This document shows positions 30,516 through 40,653 of a DNA stretch of 64,000 nt, piece after piece; the first letter of the stretch is position 1; the number at the start of each line of letters is the position of its first letter. The DNA comes from Ectocarpus siliculosus (Eukaryota; Sar; Phaeophyceae; Ectocarpales; Ectocarpaceae), in the NCBI GenBank assembly GCA_000310025.1, contig FN649752.1:3266566-3330565 (forward strand), read 5' to 3'. The position numbers and the translations under genes are program-made. The notes beneath the pieces are model-generated. The model was not told the origin of the DNA, searched no databases, and saw nothing but the letters and a program-made list of their open reading frames with translations.

Positions 30516-31295
30516 GCTGTCTTCACATTAAAAACCGTTCCGGTTTCCGCTCCGGCATCGGGGAAGGATTGCTACTTCTCGTCACACGGACGTGAATGTT
30601 TTCACTTCTCGACAGCGCAACCGTGATGCTGTTTGAGAAACAAGACAGAAAAAATGCATCGGGTACCCCTTAGGTGTTGTCGTGTACTTCGCGGTGGTGT
30701 TGCTGCGAGAAAGGGGAGCGAAGGAAGGGTGTGTACAGTACATCGTGCCTATAGGGTGAATGGTGCAACCCCAGCGAGTCTGCGTCATTTACGGTTCCAG
30801 CAGATCGCTAATAATCCGGTGTCGACACAAACCAACCAACCACTTCATGTCATGAGGAGCAGTAATGTGCGCTGATGCGATGGCAACAGCGAGTGGCATG
30901 TGCCGGTTGAGGAAGAAACACTGTATGTTGCACAAATTTTGTTATTCGTTGTGTACATCCCGTGGCATCGTCGATGGCTATGATCACCCCCCAACCCCAA
31001 AGTCCCAGAACTACCCGACGTGACAAAAAAACAACGCTAGCCCGCAGCACCACGGGGCACAACCGCCACGAAGGCGTAGCAAAATGCTCAGAAGGCGCGG
31101 GAACAAACCACTTCCTGACCCCGTAAACCAATGGCGGTCAAACTGTACGAAATATTTACTGATGTCTGTATGGTACCGCCGGCAGCCTTTGGGGAGAACA
31201 AGCGTCAGCGAACACGTAAGTTGTGGTTCTACTACAGGCGAGGGTCTACTCCTGCAACCCGGTCTGTTTTCTCTCTGTGTTTTCTAATAGCAACT
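29861..31295. other. Intergenic region between convergent genes
   Basis: This region separates the stop codons of the FAD oxidoreductase and beta-tubulin. It contains a TTG microsatellite at 30479-30518. Other open frames are short and lack splice context or family motifs; I see no gene. Confidence 0.6.
30479..30518. repeat. TTG trinucleotide microsatellite
   Basis: About 12 uninterrupted TTG units, ending in CTG. It lies outside any supported gene. Confidence 0.95.
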
Positions 31296-34074
31296 TTATC
31301 CCATGGCGTCATCGAGTTCCTCGTCCTCGTCGAACTCTCCCTCTTCTTCCGCCGTGGCGTCCTGATACTGCTGGTACTCCGACACGAGGTCGTTCATGTT
31401 GGACTCAGCCTCGGTAAACTCCATCTCGTCCATTCCCTCCCCGGTGTACCAGTGGAGGAACGCCTTCCGCCTGAACATCGATGTGAACTGCTCCGCCACG
31501 CGCTTCCACACCTCCTGAATAGCCGTGGTGTTGCCCACGAAAGTGGTGGACATCTTGAGTCCCTTGGGTGGAATGTCACAGATGGAGGCCTTGACGTTGT
31601 TGGGGATCCACTCAACGAAATACGACGAGTTCTTGTTTACAACGTTGAGCATCTGTTTGTCGGTTGTGCACGCAAGCACAAGGCAAAAGGAAGGGAGAAA
31701 ATGGGACGGGCCGGGTGAGTAATGCGGTGGCGTGAAACGTTGTTGAAACAAGTTTTGTTCTACATAAACAAGTACGCAGACCATAGTCTATTCTTAGCAT
31801 TGTTCGTGTTGGGCTGTTAATACTGAAGCAGCCCTTCGTCAAAAATGGATGGGGCATGTTATTCCAAGTACTGTTCTTGCACGCCGGCAAAGTTTCGATC
31901 ACACGTCAAGTGGTATTTGTCGCCGAAACAACACAGCAAGGTTTTCTGCTTCTCCCTGAACGCAAATTGGACTTACATGTACAAAGACAACGGACAAGAA
32001 AAAAAAAAAACACCGCCATGAAGCCAGAACTGAACAGATGTCACACCGGAAACATAATCGCACCGAAAGCAGCTGGCGGATACGATTGTCTCACCTGCTC
32101 GTCCACCTCCTTGGTCGACATTCGGCCGCGGAACATCACGGCGCACGTCAAGTACCGACCGTGGCGTGGGTCGGCGGCACACATCATGTTCTTCGAGTCG
32201 AAGCACTGCTGGGTCAGCTCTGGCACCGTCAGCGCGCGGTACTGCTGGGATCCGCGGGATGTGAGTGGTGCAAAGCCAATCATGAAGAAGTGGAGGCGAG
32301 GAAACGGCACCATGTTGACCGCCAGCTTGCGCAGATCGCAGTTGAGCTGGCCGGGGAAGCGCAGCGAGCAGGTCGTGCCGCAGATGGCTGCCGACACGAG
32401 GTGGTTCAAGTCGCCGTATGTAGGCGTGGTGAGCTTGAGCGTGCGGAAGCAGATGTCGTACAGCGCCTCATTGTCGAGGGTGAAGCACTGGTCGGCGTTC
32501 TCCACCAACTGGTGGACGGACAGCGTGGCGTTGTAGGGCTCGACAACGGTGTCGGACACCTTGGGCGACGGGATGACCGAGTACGTGGACATGACACGGT
32601 CGGGGTACTCTTCGCGCACCTTGGAGATAAGCAGGGTGCCCATCCCTGCGCCGGTGCCGCCGCCCATCGAGTGCGTCAGTTGAAAGCCCTGGAGCGCATC
32701 GCAAGACTCAGCCTCCTTTCGAACCACGTCCAGCACCGAGTCGATCAGCTCCGCGCCCTCGGTGTAGTGGCCCTTGGCCCAGTTGTTTCCCGCGCCAGTC
32801 TGCCCAAATACGAAGTTGTCGGGCCTGAAGAGCTGTCCAAAGGGGCCCGCGCGCACGGAGTCCATGGTCCCCGGTTCGAGGTCCATTAGGATGGCGCGCG
32901 GTACGTAGCGGCCGCCGGTTGCCTCATTGAAGTAGCAGTTGATGCGCTCCAGTTGCAGGTCGGAGTCACCGTGGTACGAGCCGGTGGGGTCAATGCCGTG
33001 CTCGTCGGAGATGACTTCCCAGAATTTCGACCCGATCTGTACGAGAATGTCGGGAAAGAGTTGAAAATAAATGAAACGGCAATATTCTGAGATGCACGAC
33101 ATGCACAGCTTCAAGGACACCACCAAGTTAAGTTCGTGAGCACGCCTCTGTGTCACAAGTCACTTGAGGAGAAAAGCTCGAGGTAGAGCTTGGCACAAGG
33201 ACTAGCCCAACATGGGGTGGGTTGAAAACAAGAAGAGAGAGAGAGCGAAAGGGAGAGATATCAAGGGTCGAAGGGGGCACAATGCTTGAGGCAGAGGACG
33301 GCCAAACCCGAGACGTGAAAAAAAAAAGAGCAAGCACACCGGTCTTGCCTAAGACACGTATCCAGAACACTGGACGTGGACTGAGACTGGTGCCGCAACG
33401 ACCACTACGGCGGGATAAATCTGCGCAAGGTTTCGTGTTGGCGTAGCACCTGGGGCTAGCGGCCCCACCGACAGCCAGCTTCGTTTGGTACGAGATTTCG
33501 GCAACACACAGCAAAAAAACACCTTGTTCACGCTTCATCACGCCAACAGATCGACTCAACACCGTACTCGGTGGCACTCCGATCCGGCGACAATGTCACC
33601 CCGACTGGCCATCTATGAAGATTTTGCCTGTTGATCCTATGTGTGCGGTTGCGAGGGTCCGGGAAACGAGACGGCGGCCTCGTGCCACTCGTGTGCCCAT
33701 CCCCCCCTGGCTTCCCCGACCGATGCGATGCAGGGTTACACATTTTTTACCCGCTCTGATTCAAGCGCACGCGCACGCCAACTCTGCGACAAACACGGCT
33801 TAAGAAACAAAGTAAGCGAATGCATGCGGTTCCCCTTACCTGGTTACCGCATTGCCCTGTTGTTAATCAAACCCCGGTGTCCAACAGAAGTGGTGGCGGC
33901 GGGATCGAGGGCAAAACGAGAGAAGGAAGGGAGCAGACGGGAAAGAGGTGAGAAAAAAGAAAATGGCACCGAGGGGACCCACACTCGCGCACGAACACTG
34001 CACCACTCCGTTCTCATTGCGCCTACTGGTGAACGCACCCACCCACCTGCTTGAACGTGGACGATTTCCCTCAT
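31296..34074 (-). CDS. TUBB: Beta-tubulin
   Basis: GTP-binding subunit of alpha/beta-tubulin dimers, forming cytoplasmic, spindle and flagellar microtubules. Four exons: 34047-34074 (28 nt), 33840-33856 (17 nt), 32095-33036 and 31296-31652, giving 448 codons with the stop (447 residues, the usual length). The first three rebuild the canonical N-terminus [20 protein letters not shown]. The GTP signature [10 protein letters not shown] and the ends of the body ([20 protein letters not shown]) are intact. The acidic tail ends [14 protein letters not shown]. The MREI start, an autoregulation signal in animal beta-tubulin mRNAs, is present; whether it works here is unknown. The gene is head-to-head with the SLC35-like gene. 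No disruption is visible. Confidence 0.97.
33840..33856 (-). other. 17-nt coding microexon of beta-tubulin
   Basis: On the minus strand GGCAATGCGGTAACCAG is preceded by AACAACAG and followed by GTAAGG. Exon 1 ends GCA G; adding these 17 nt gives Gly-Gln-Cys-Gly-Asn-Gln and leaves phase 0 for the next exon, which starts ATC GGG. Without it the invariant QCGNQ nucleotide-binding segment would be missing, so the assignment is very strong. Confidence 0.95.
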
Positions 34075-34413
34075 GGTTGCGTAGACAATGCGGTACGAGA
34101 GAGAGAGGGAGAGAGAGAGAGAAGATGCGGCGTGTGAGGCAGGGTAGGTGGGAGCAATCTAGAAAAGCACAAGCGGCGCAATCAAGAAAATTTGGTCGTT
34201 ACACTTTTGTTTGGGGGTATGGCCGAAAAAAAAGCGAGCTGGAAGGGGGGGGGGGGGGTCGTTAGAGGGTGCACAAGCAGTGCACAGAGCAGAGATCGCC
34301 GGCCCGCAGAGCCAGAACACAACGACGCAGATAGAGCTGGCCATTCCGGGGAGGGGTGTGGTTCGGCCATTCCCAGGTTCGGCAGCCGCGAAGACGCCCA
34401 CCCTTCGCTACCA
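34075..34413. promoter_or_regulatory. Divergent promoter region, beta-tubulin / SLC35-like
   Basis: These 339 bp separate opposed start codons at 34074 and 34414. The region contains a GA-rich tract (34096-34123), which reads as a CT-rich tract upstream of tubulin, and a G run at about 34243-34257. GA/CT tracts are common in core promoters of several eukaryotes; function here is inference. Confidence 0.5.
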
Positions 34414-37400
34414 TGGTTGCCAAGGGAGACGTGATGGGCGCCTATTGCTTTGTCACATTTTTCGGTGCTTCCATCCTATTCGGAGTGAAGCACCTGCTCC
34501 TCCGAGACGCTACCTTCAGCCGATTAAGCAAAGCCGCCGACTACGTTCCAACTGTCGAGGTGCGTCCTAATCTCCTCCATAGAGTGTTCAATTTGTGCAG
34601 TGTGGTTTACGGTCGTATCCTGTCTGCCCAGCTTGGACTGCCAGGTAGGCAGGTTGGCAATATGCGAACGCCCGAATCAAATACCTATGCCTGGCCCCTC
34701 CTCGCTACTCTGTAGTCCCTCCGTCCGTGTATCATTACGGCCATTAGCCACCCGACTTCAGCTGGAGCGTGTGTGTTTTTATTATTTATTAGCATCGACC
34801 GCGCTAACCGGCTGACCAATGAAAAGGAGCGTGTGTGTATGTGTGTGTGAACCCCCACACGAACAGAGGTACCACCTGTACATGGTTGCTGATGGAGTCA
34901 TGTAATACCCCACTTGAACAGGCAAGAGAGCAGGCACAATGTACACCGTTTCCCAAGGATCACGTGGTCCAAGACTGCTGCTGTAGAGCCGTATGCGTAC
35001 ATATCAACTGCTGTAGGTTAGCTATCCAACTGAGTAAGGAGACACCTCAGCAGCAGCAGTAGTCCCTGTACCAGGCCATATAGTGCCAAGGCTCTTGGCC
35101 GGCCTTATACCGGGCAACATTCGGAAGAATAGGAGACAATTTGAATATCACGCGATTTCATCGGCCTTGGTGTGTTCGGGCGACTGGCCTCATTTGTGTT
35201 GCTGCCTATGAGAAAGTTGGTCGTGGGTTCGAGACGCAGGCTGGACACTTTGAAGTGTTTTTTTCCCTGAGACCCTGGATGCTCTCGGCCAGAGTATGGG
35301 TGACGGAAGGACTCGTAGGCCCTGGAACATTCTGCAGGATGTGGGTGGCGAGTGATATGAAGCGAAATAAAGATTGGACGGATAGTAGCGCTGGCAAGGG
35401 GAGTCACCCTCCTCGGAAGTGAAAGTGACGGGGCTCACGAACCCCACGACTAACTTTTATAGAAGCCGAAATCAAGTCTTATGGTTTGATTTCGGCTTCT
35501 ATATGCCTTAGATATAGGCCTTGCTACTTCTAGACGACGCACACCAGTAAAAACGCCAAACCGCTGACTTCCATTGTCTGTCCCTGGACATGTGTTGTTG
35601 GTGCACGCCCAGGGATCTCCTGACTTGCTTATATATATATATATGCACATCACATGCCATGTCACACCACTTGCGCGCGGTTTGGACACATCCGGGGCCT
35701 CGGTTTCCGTTTCGCAGATTGCTGCATGGGTCTTGACTTGGTACGGCGTGAGCGTCTCCATGGTCATGGCCAACCGCTGGCTGTTCTATGAATGGCAAGG
35801 CGTGGGGTTTCCTTTTCCTGTGCTCACGACGATGGTTCACATGTGGTTGAAGGTTTTGGTGACAAGGGTGATGTATTGTTTCAAGGTGAGCCGTAAGGCT
35901 AGATGGCTGTACAGCCTTCGTTGCGAAACGGCCTGGCATGCTTCAAAGCACGGCGATGCTGTAGGTCATTTGTGTGCATCAGCACATCAGCACCGATTCC
36001 GGATGCATATTGTAGTCCTACTGATGGTTGCAAACACGACTCGAGAGTCATGTGCTGTCCCGCTCGTTTAGCAAGTCAGCTCAAGAGTCTGCACGGCATG
36101 GTTGCTCGAAATATCACCAAGGCCTATTCCACTGCCGCTATAGATGCTCGTGGTGAGATTCGAGAAACTCAACTTGGAGCGAAGCGGTTGGTACCGTGAA
36201 TGCCTACAAGATGGCAGGTCGGATCGAGATGCAAGTACTCGCACGTGATCTCACCTCTTTCGAAGACATCGATTCTCTAGGTTGTGGAGAGATGTGGCCA
36301 AAAGTGCAACTACGGTCGTCTCCTCTTCGCATCCCTACCAGCACCATGTTCTCAGTAGTGTTGAAAGCAAACCCGCTCATTTGCAAGGATACGGGGGAGC
36401 CTCTACGGCACATTCTGCTGTTTCGGCTGCGCGGACATACAGCCAGATTTGTTAACCCCGAAAGACGCGTGGGCAATCTATATGCTCAGGGCGTTCGCGT
36501 GCTTTTCGCCGATGTGCAGGGACAGAAGCCGCCGCATCTGGACGTGTCTGTGAACCTGCGGGCGGTTATCCCCATTGGATTGGCGACGGCAGGAGACATC
36601 CTTCTGTCGAACCTTTCCTTCATGGTAGCGACGGTGGCGTTCTACACCATCGTCAAGTCTGGCTCGCTAATTTGGTGAGAAATGGACTCCGAATACATAT
36701 ACACCGTTGCGTGGTGTTGCGTATCACCACACACCACGCAAAGAAGAGAGGCTTTTCAATTGCTAGAAGTTGTCGAATCTCGACAGGGGGGGCTTGTTTC
36801 GGCTACAGTCCCAAGCTCTCTGTTTTGTTTGTCGGCATTCACGTGTTTCCTCTGGTTTTTAACAGAAGACGTTTCTAAATTGCTGCTGCTTTTATGTAGT
36901 GTTTGCTGGTGAACGTCGCATGATCGCTCCGCCCTTGGTTGCAACCATATCAACCTCTGCGATTTCGCTTCATTTTCGACAACTTTTCGTTCCCGGCAGG
37001 ATTCTACTATGGGCGGTGGTGTTCAGATTCGAAGCGTTGACGCCCAAGATGGTGTTTGTGGTGCTTATAACTAGCCTGGGGCTGTTTATGGCGAGCTTGG
37101 GGGAGACGGACTTTTCCACCGAGGGGCTCCTCCTGATCCTGGGCGCTTCCTGCTTGTCAGGGCTGAGGTGACCAAGTGGTACGGTAGTGCACTCGTCCAC
37201 CCGCGGACACTGTTGCTGGCTGCTGGGGCTCTGCTGCGGCACATGTAGATAGTTGGCTGGAGCTAGCCTGGGATTACTTGTACACTAGCAAGGTGTTTAT
37301 TACTTGACGTTCGGGACAGAGGCCTGTTGACGGGTGTGCTTATTTTTTGTTTTTCAGATACGTTCGCATCAAGTTGGCGGCATCGCGGGCTGCCGCCGTT

Positions 37401-38538
37401 CCTAGAGTTATTATTCCGGCTGCACTTCTTGCTTGCTGATGAGGTCATCCGATGTCGGAAAACTAAGTCGTTCAAGTTGACCATGTGCTTACATGCAACG
37501 GTGTCAGCATCGATTGCGTCCCTCTCACCCGTTTCAGCCTGTCCCACCTACTGCTGTATGAAAATGCTCGCTGTTCAGGTGGGGTTTATTGCAACTCCTC
37601 CAAGCCATAGAGCCGAGCTGTCACGACCCTTTGTTGGTCATCTACTACATCGCTCCATCGAGCGCGATAGCGATGACCCCGATGGCTTTGCTGGATATAC
37701 TGGATGAAAACCTGAAGGGCGCGGCCGTGACTCCCGGGTCGATTGCACAGGTGGCGGCGGTGATCCTCGGGACCGGGTTGTTTTCGTTCGCGCTTATTTT
37801 CGCGGAGGTGAGTCGATTGCGCTTGCTTCCGTCGTGAAATGATCCTGTGATGTAGGGCAAGGCATGTCAGTGCTCCTGACGTCGCTCCTGTCTCTTCCAC
37901 GTACCCGTCTTCCGCCTTTTGTCTCTATTTCTCAAGGTGAAGCTGCTAGCGATCACGAGTAGCTTGACGATGGGCGTGTTCGGAACGGTAAAGGAGATTG
38001 TGCAGGTGAGCTCGTTTCGCCGTTCGCGCGTGGTAGCGTTCCACAAGAGACCAGGAGAGGCCAAGTTGACCTGGTTTTCAACGTGATGAGACGCCTATGG
38101 TGTCCTGTTTCACTGCTTGTACGCTGATTATTCGCGGTGCTCGTGGGCCAAATTGTCGAATTCTCCTTGACTTGCCGACGTGCTCAATTTCTGAAGCATT
38201 CGATCCCCTCCGAGTGCCGTCATAGTAACTGCCACACGCTCGTTGCCCCGATTTTTACTCGTTCTGAGTTGGAGCGGTTGACACTCCGATGGGAAATGAC
38301 AATGTACGCGCAACAGCACGGTGAAACGCAAGACTGTTTGTTGCTCACTCTCTCCCAACAACCCGTTGTGCAACGTCAACAGATAGTCCTCGCGGTGCTG
38401 GTGTTTAACGAACAAGTTACGTGGTTCAATTTGGTGGGGCTCGGTTGGGCGATTGTTGGGAGCATGCTGTACAAGATTTCTCGTGCGAAGCCAAGTGCCC
38501 GCAACGGGGAAGGGGGGGGCGCCAAGGACGCGAGGTGA
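34414..38538 (+). CDS. SLC35C2-like nucleotide-sugar / triose-phosphate-type transporter
   Basis: Member of the drug/metabolite transporter superfamily, close to SLC35C2, which acts in the Golgi/ER membrane. Supported exons: 35718-35886, 36520-36671, 37010-37168 (approximate starts), 37579-37807, 37937-38005 and 38383-38538. Motifs include WYGVSVSMVMANRW, FYTIVKSGSLIW spliced in phase to ILLWAVVFRFEAL, and TSSLTMGVFGTVKE, the best signature of the family, then FNLVGLGWAIVGSMLY in the last membrane segment. A candidate first exon at 34414-34560 is in phase but adds an extra hydrophobic segment, and could belong to another small gene. The exon between 37168 and 37579, expected to carry the family W-T-x-T-Q motif, was not found; ATACGTTCGC after an acceptor at about 37359 is the only candidate. 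Substrate is unknown. The tail is glycine- and lysine-rich without a clear ER-retrieval motif. Confidence 0.82.
34767..34822 (+). repeat. Short dispersed repeat, copy 1
   Basis: The blocks GCGTGTGTG, TTATT, GCATC-ACCGCGCT and CCGGCTGACCAATGA recur in the same order at 38613-38667. This copy lies in the putative first intron of the transporter gene. Confidence 0.7.
35150..35440 (+). repeat. Possible tRNA-derived SINE
   Basis: GTGGGTTCGAGACGC at about 35225 resembles a polymerase III B box, preceded by a tRNA-like stretch from about 35180 and followed by about 200 bp of non-coding tail. A clear A box and terminal repeats are missing, so this is tentative. Confidence 0.3.
35459..35502. repeat. 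Perfect 17-bp hairpin
   Basis: ATAGAAGCCGAAATCAA (35459-35475) and TTGATTTCGGCTTCTAT (35486-35502) are exact reverse complements with a 10-nt loop. It lies in an intron of the transporter gene. It could be a MITE end, a small-RNA precursor or a recent microinversion. Confidence 0.9.
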
Positions 38539-38612
38539 GTCGCCACCGACCGTCTGTCCCGTGGTGCTTGGTTCCAGCGTATCATCCGTAGGTTTCGTGA
38601 ACCAAGCTTTCA

Positions 38613-38667
38613 TGCGTGTGTGCTTATTTTTGGCATCAACCGCGCTTAAAGCCGGCTGACCAATGAC
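38613..38667 (+). repeat. Short dispersed repeat, copy 2
   Basis: Second copy of the repeat at 34767-34822; 75 bp after the transporter stop codon. The best conserved block is CCGGCTGACCAATGA. Confidence 0.7.
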
Positions 38668-39790
38668 AACTCACCTGTCTAAGGCGGGTCATAGCGGAAG
38701 ACACTTTCCAAAGACGATGAACTAGGGCCCCATCAAGGGTGTGTGTTTGTGTGTTTTCTTTGTGACGTGCACCCATCACGTAATACTGCAAGAAACCAAA
38801 TTCGGAGTGTTGCTGTCTGGTCTCTGGTCGACCTCTCGACGTCTTGCGGGAACCAACTGTCAATCACCCATCCGTGTCAACGATCTCTCGGATGCTTACA
38901 AAAGCGTGGTGCTGTGTGGTTGGTTATAAACCGAGGAAGGGCGTGCTGCCTAAGCGGTCGCCCCCTCCTCCCACCGAAATTTCGTATACTACCGTACTTC
39001 GGATGCAACGGCACAAGCAACGGTCATTATGATTGTGGCGTCGGCCGAGTTGATTGAGCCTCGAATTGACTAGGCCAGATGCCGTGAGAGTTTCGACCTT
39101 ACGCTGACGTACGTTACAGGCCGGCCGACTAGGTGTTTCGGTTGAACAATCTACAACATCCAAGGGCTTCAAGGTTGATGCAGTAAACTTGTATCCAATC
39201 GTTATTCCCTCGACATTGGCGACGGATGGTGATATTTTTGTCTATACCTTGAAGGCGACCGGCGCACAATGGACAAGGGGACGAAAAGGCCAACGCCGGA
39301 GTTAACATGCCCTATTCGGCGGTTTCGCAGCAAGAGGTAAGCAGACACACACTAGGCGTGACTGCTAGAGACAGAGAGAGCCGTGAGCGCACTAGCGGTT
39401 GTCGTTGCCGTTGTTGGCTCCGCAACTCAACACCCTGTGTCTTCTCTATCCCGTACTCTCGCTTCTATATTTGGGGTCGGTGGAGAAGCGAGCCTCGTCG
39501 TCGCCGGCCATGTAGCCTCACAGTCAAGGTTCATGCAAGGCGAAACGCCCAAGAGAAGTCTTGCCACTCGCGAGAACAAGACAATTCTTGGCTCGCATTT
39601 TTTGTAGTTGGCAAGGGCCACCCGCAAGTGCCGCGTGTTGTCACGATCGATGATGGGCGAGGAGTTTAGGGGGGGCCTTTACAACGTGGCGTGTCAGGCA
39701 CATGGCACCGGGAATTTTTTGTACGAACGGCGGTGTATTATGTGTTTCGGCGAACACTCAAGATGGTTGGGGGAGGGAAACCCCACAATG

Positions 39791-40060
39791 CCGATTGAAC
39801 GGCAACTGGAAGAAGAACAAGCCATGTGTTCTCGCCACAGACGAATGTGTGGAGCACCTCGAGCAGATATACCCCATACGTCCAACACGACCCAGAAGCA
39901 ATATCGTTATAGACGGCACGGTGCAGTCACGGTGCAGTCTACAACGATGTTGTTTCCGGTCCTGTTGGAGTTATGGTATGTCTGCTTCCAATAGAGGTGC
40001 TCCGTGCACTCCCCTCTGGCGAAAACGCATGGCTTCTTCTTCCAGTTGCCGTGCAATCGG
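39791..40060. repeat. Inverted repeat with 124-bp arms and 22-bp spacer
   Basis: The left arm (39791-39914) and right arm (39937-40060) are diverged reverse complements. Shared blocks include CGGCAACTGGAAGAAGAA, GGAGCACCTC and ATCGTTATAGAC versus ATCGTTGTAGAC. Both arms translate, outward to inward, to related peptides: NGNWKKNKPCVLATDEC on the left and GNWKKKPCVFARGEC on the right. That suggests duplication of a coding segment followed by divergence. The spacer contains a tandem CACGGTGCAGT. No protein family was recognised. Confidence 0.75.
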
Positions 40061-40554
40061 CCCTGTGCAAGCACAGGTAGCGTCAAGTTTCAATGACGTT
40101 CCCTTTGTGGAAACCCCGTCGTATCGAAACCGCGTCGTACCAGTGTATCAACGCGTTTCCCATCGTGACTATGCGCGTGCGCATGGGTGAGCACTCCTGT
40201 CCCACGTGGCTTTTTTGTAATTCCTTTTTGACGCACAGTTCCGTCATGTCCACTGTGGACGTTTTTCGATGGACTTGTTGGAGACTTGTGAACCAAGGTT
40301 TGGCTGCAAGGACGATGTACAACACTTGTATACCGAGGTCGTCTCAGCTACGCTCCTGGTAGTTTTCTTGTTTCTTCCTCGGGTCCCGTTGGCTCGAGGT
40401 TTACTGTACTGTGTGGGAGCGGGTGGGCGGGTGGCGCGTCGCCTGATTGTCGCCACGACCGTTTCGCGTGCTTGCACGCGGCTTCTCATATTTGCAACCG
40501 ACCGCTGCGTATGTAATTCAATGCATACTCTATATGCACATTCCAACCCAACAG

Positions 40555-40653
40555 GTGGACGAAGAACTCCGAGTGTTCAAGTACGAAAACACGGAGTGGG
40601 AATTGGAAGGGGAGTTGGAGGAGTTCAGCTCGTTTGACGGCGGCGGGAGATGA
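40555..40653 (+). CDS. Candidate terminal exon of an unidentified gene
   Basis: After an acceptor (AACAG at 40550-40554) an open frame encodes VDEELRVFKYENTEWELEGE, a short acidic Ser/Phe stretch and a Gly/Arg end before a stop. The composition and clean acceptor look like a real C-terminus, but no upstream exon could be joined. Plus strand assumed; unknown function. Confidence 0.35.
   Translation: MDEELRVFKYENTEWELEGELEEFSSFDGGGR

Noticed and set aside
32038-32889. 283-codon plus-strand open frame
   Set aside because: It is the antisense shadow of the highly conserved beta-tubulin exon.
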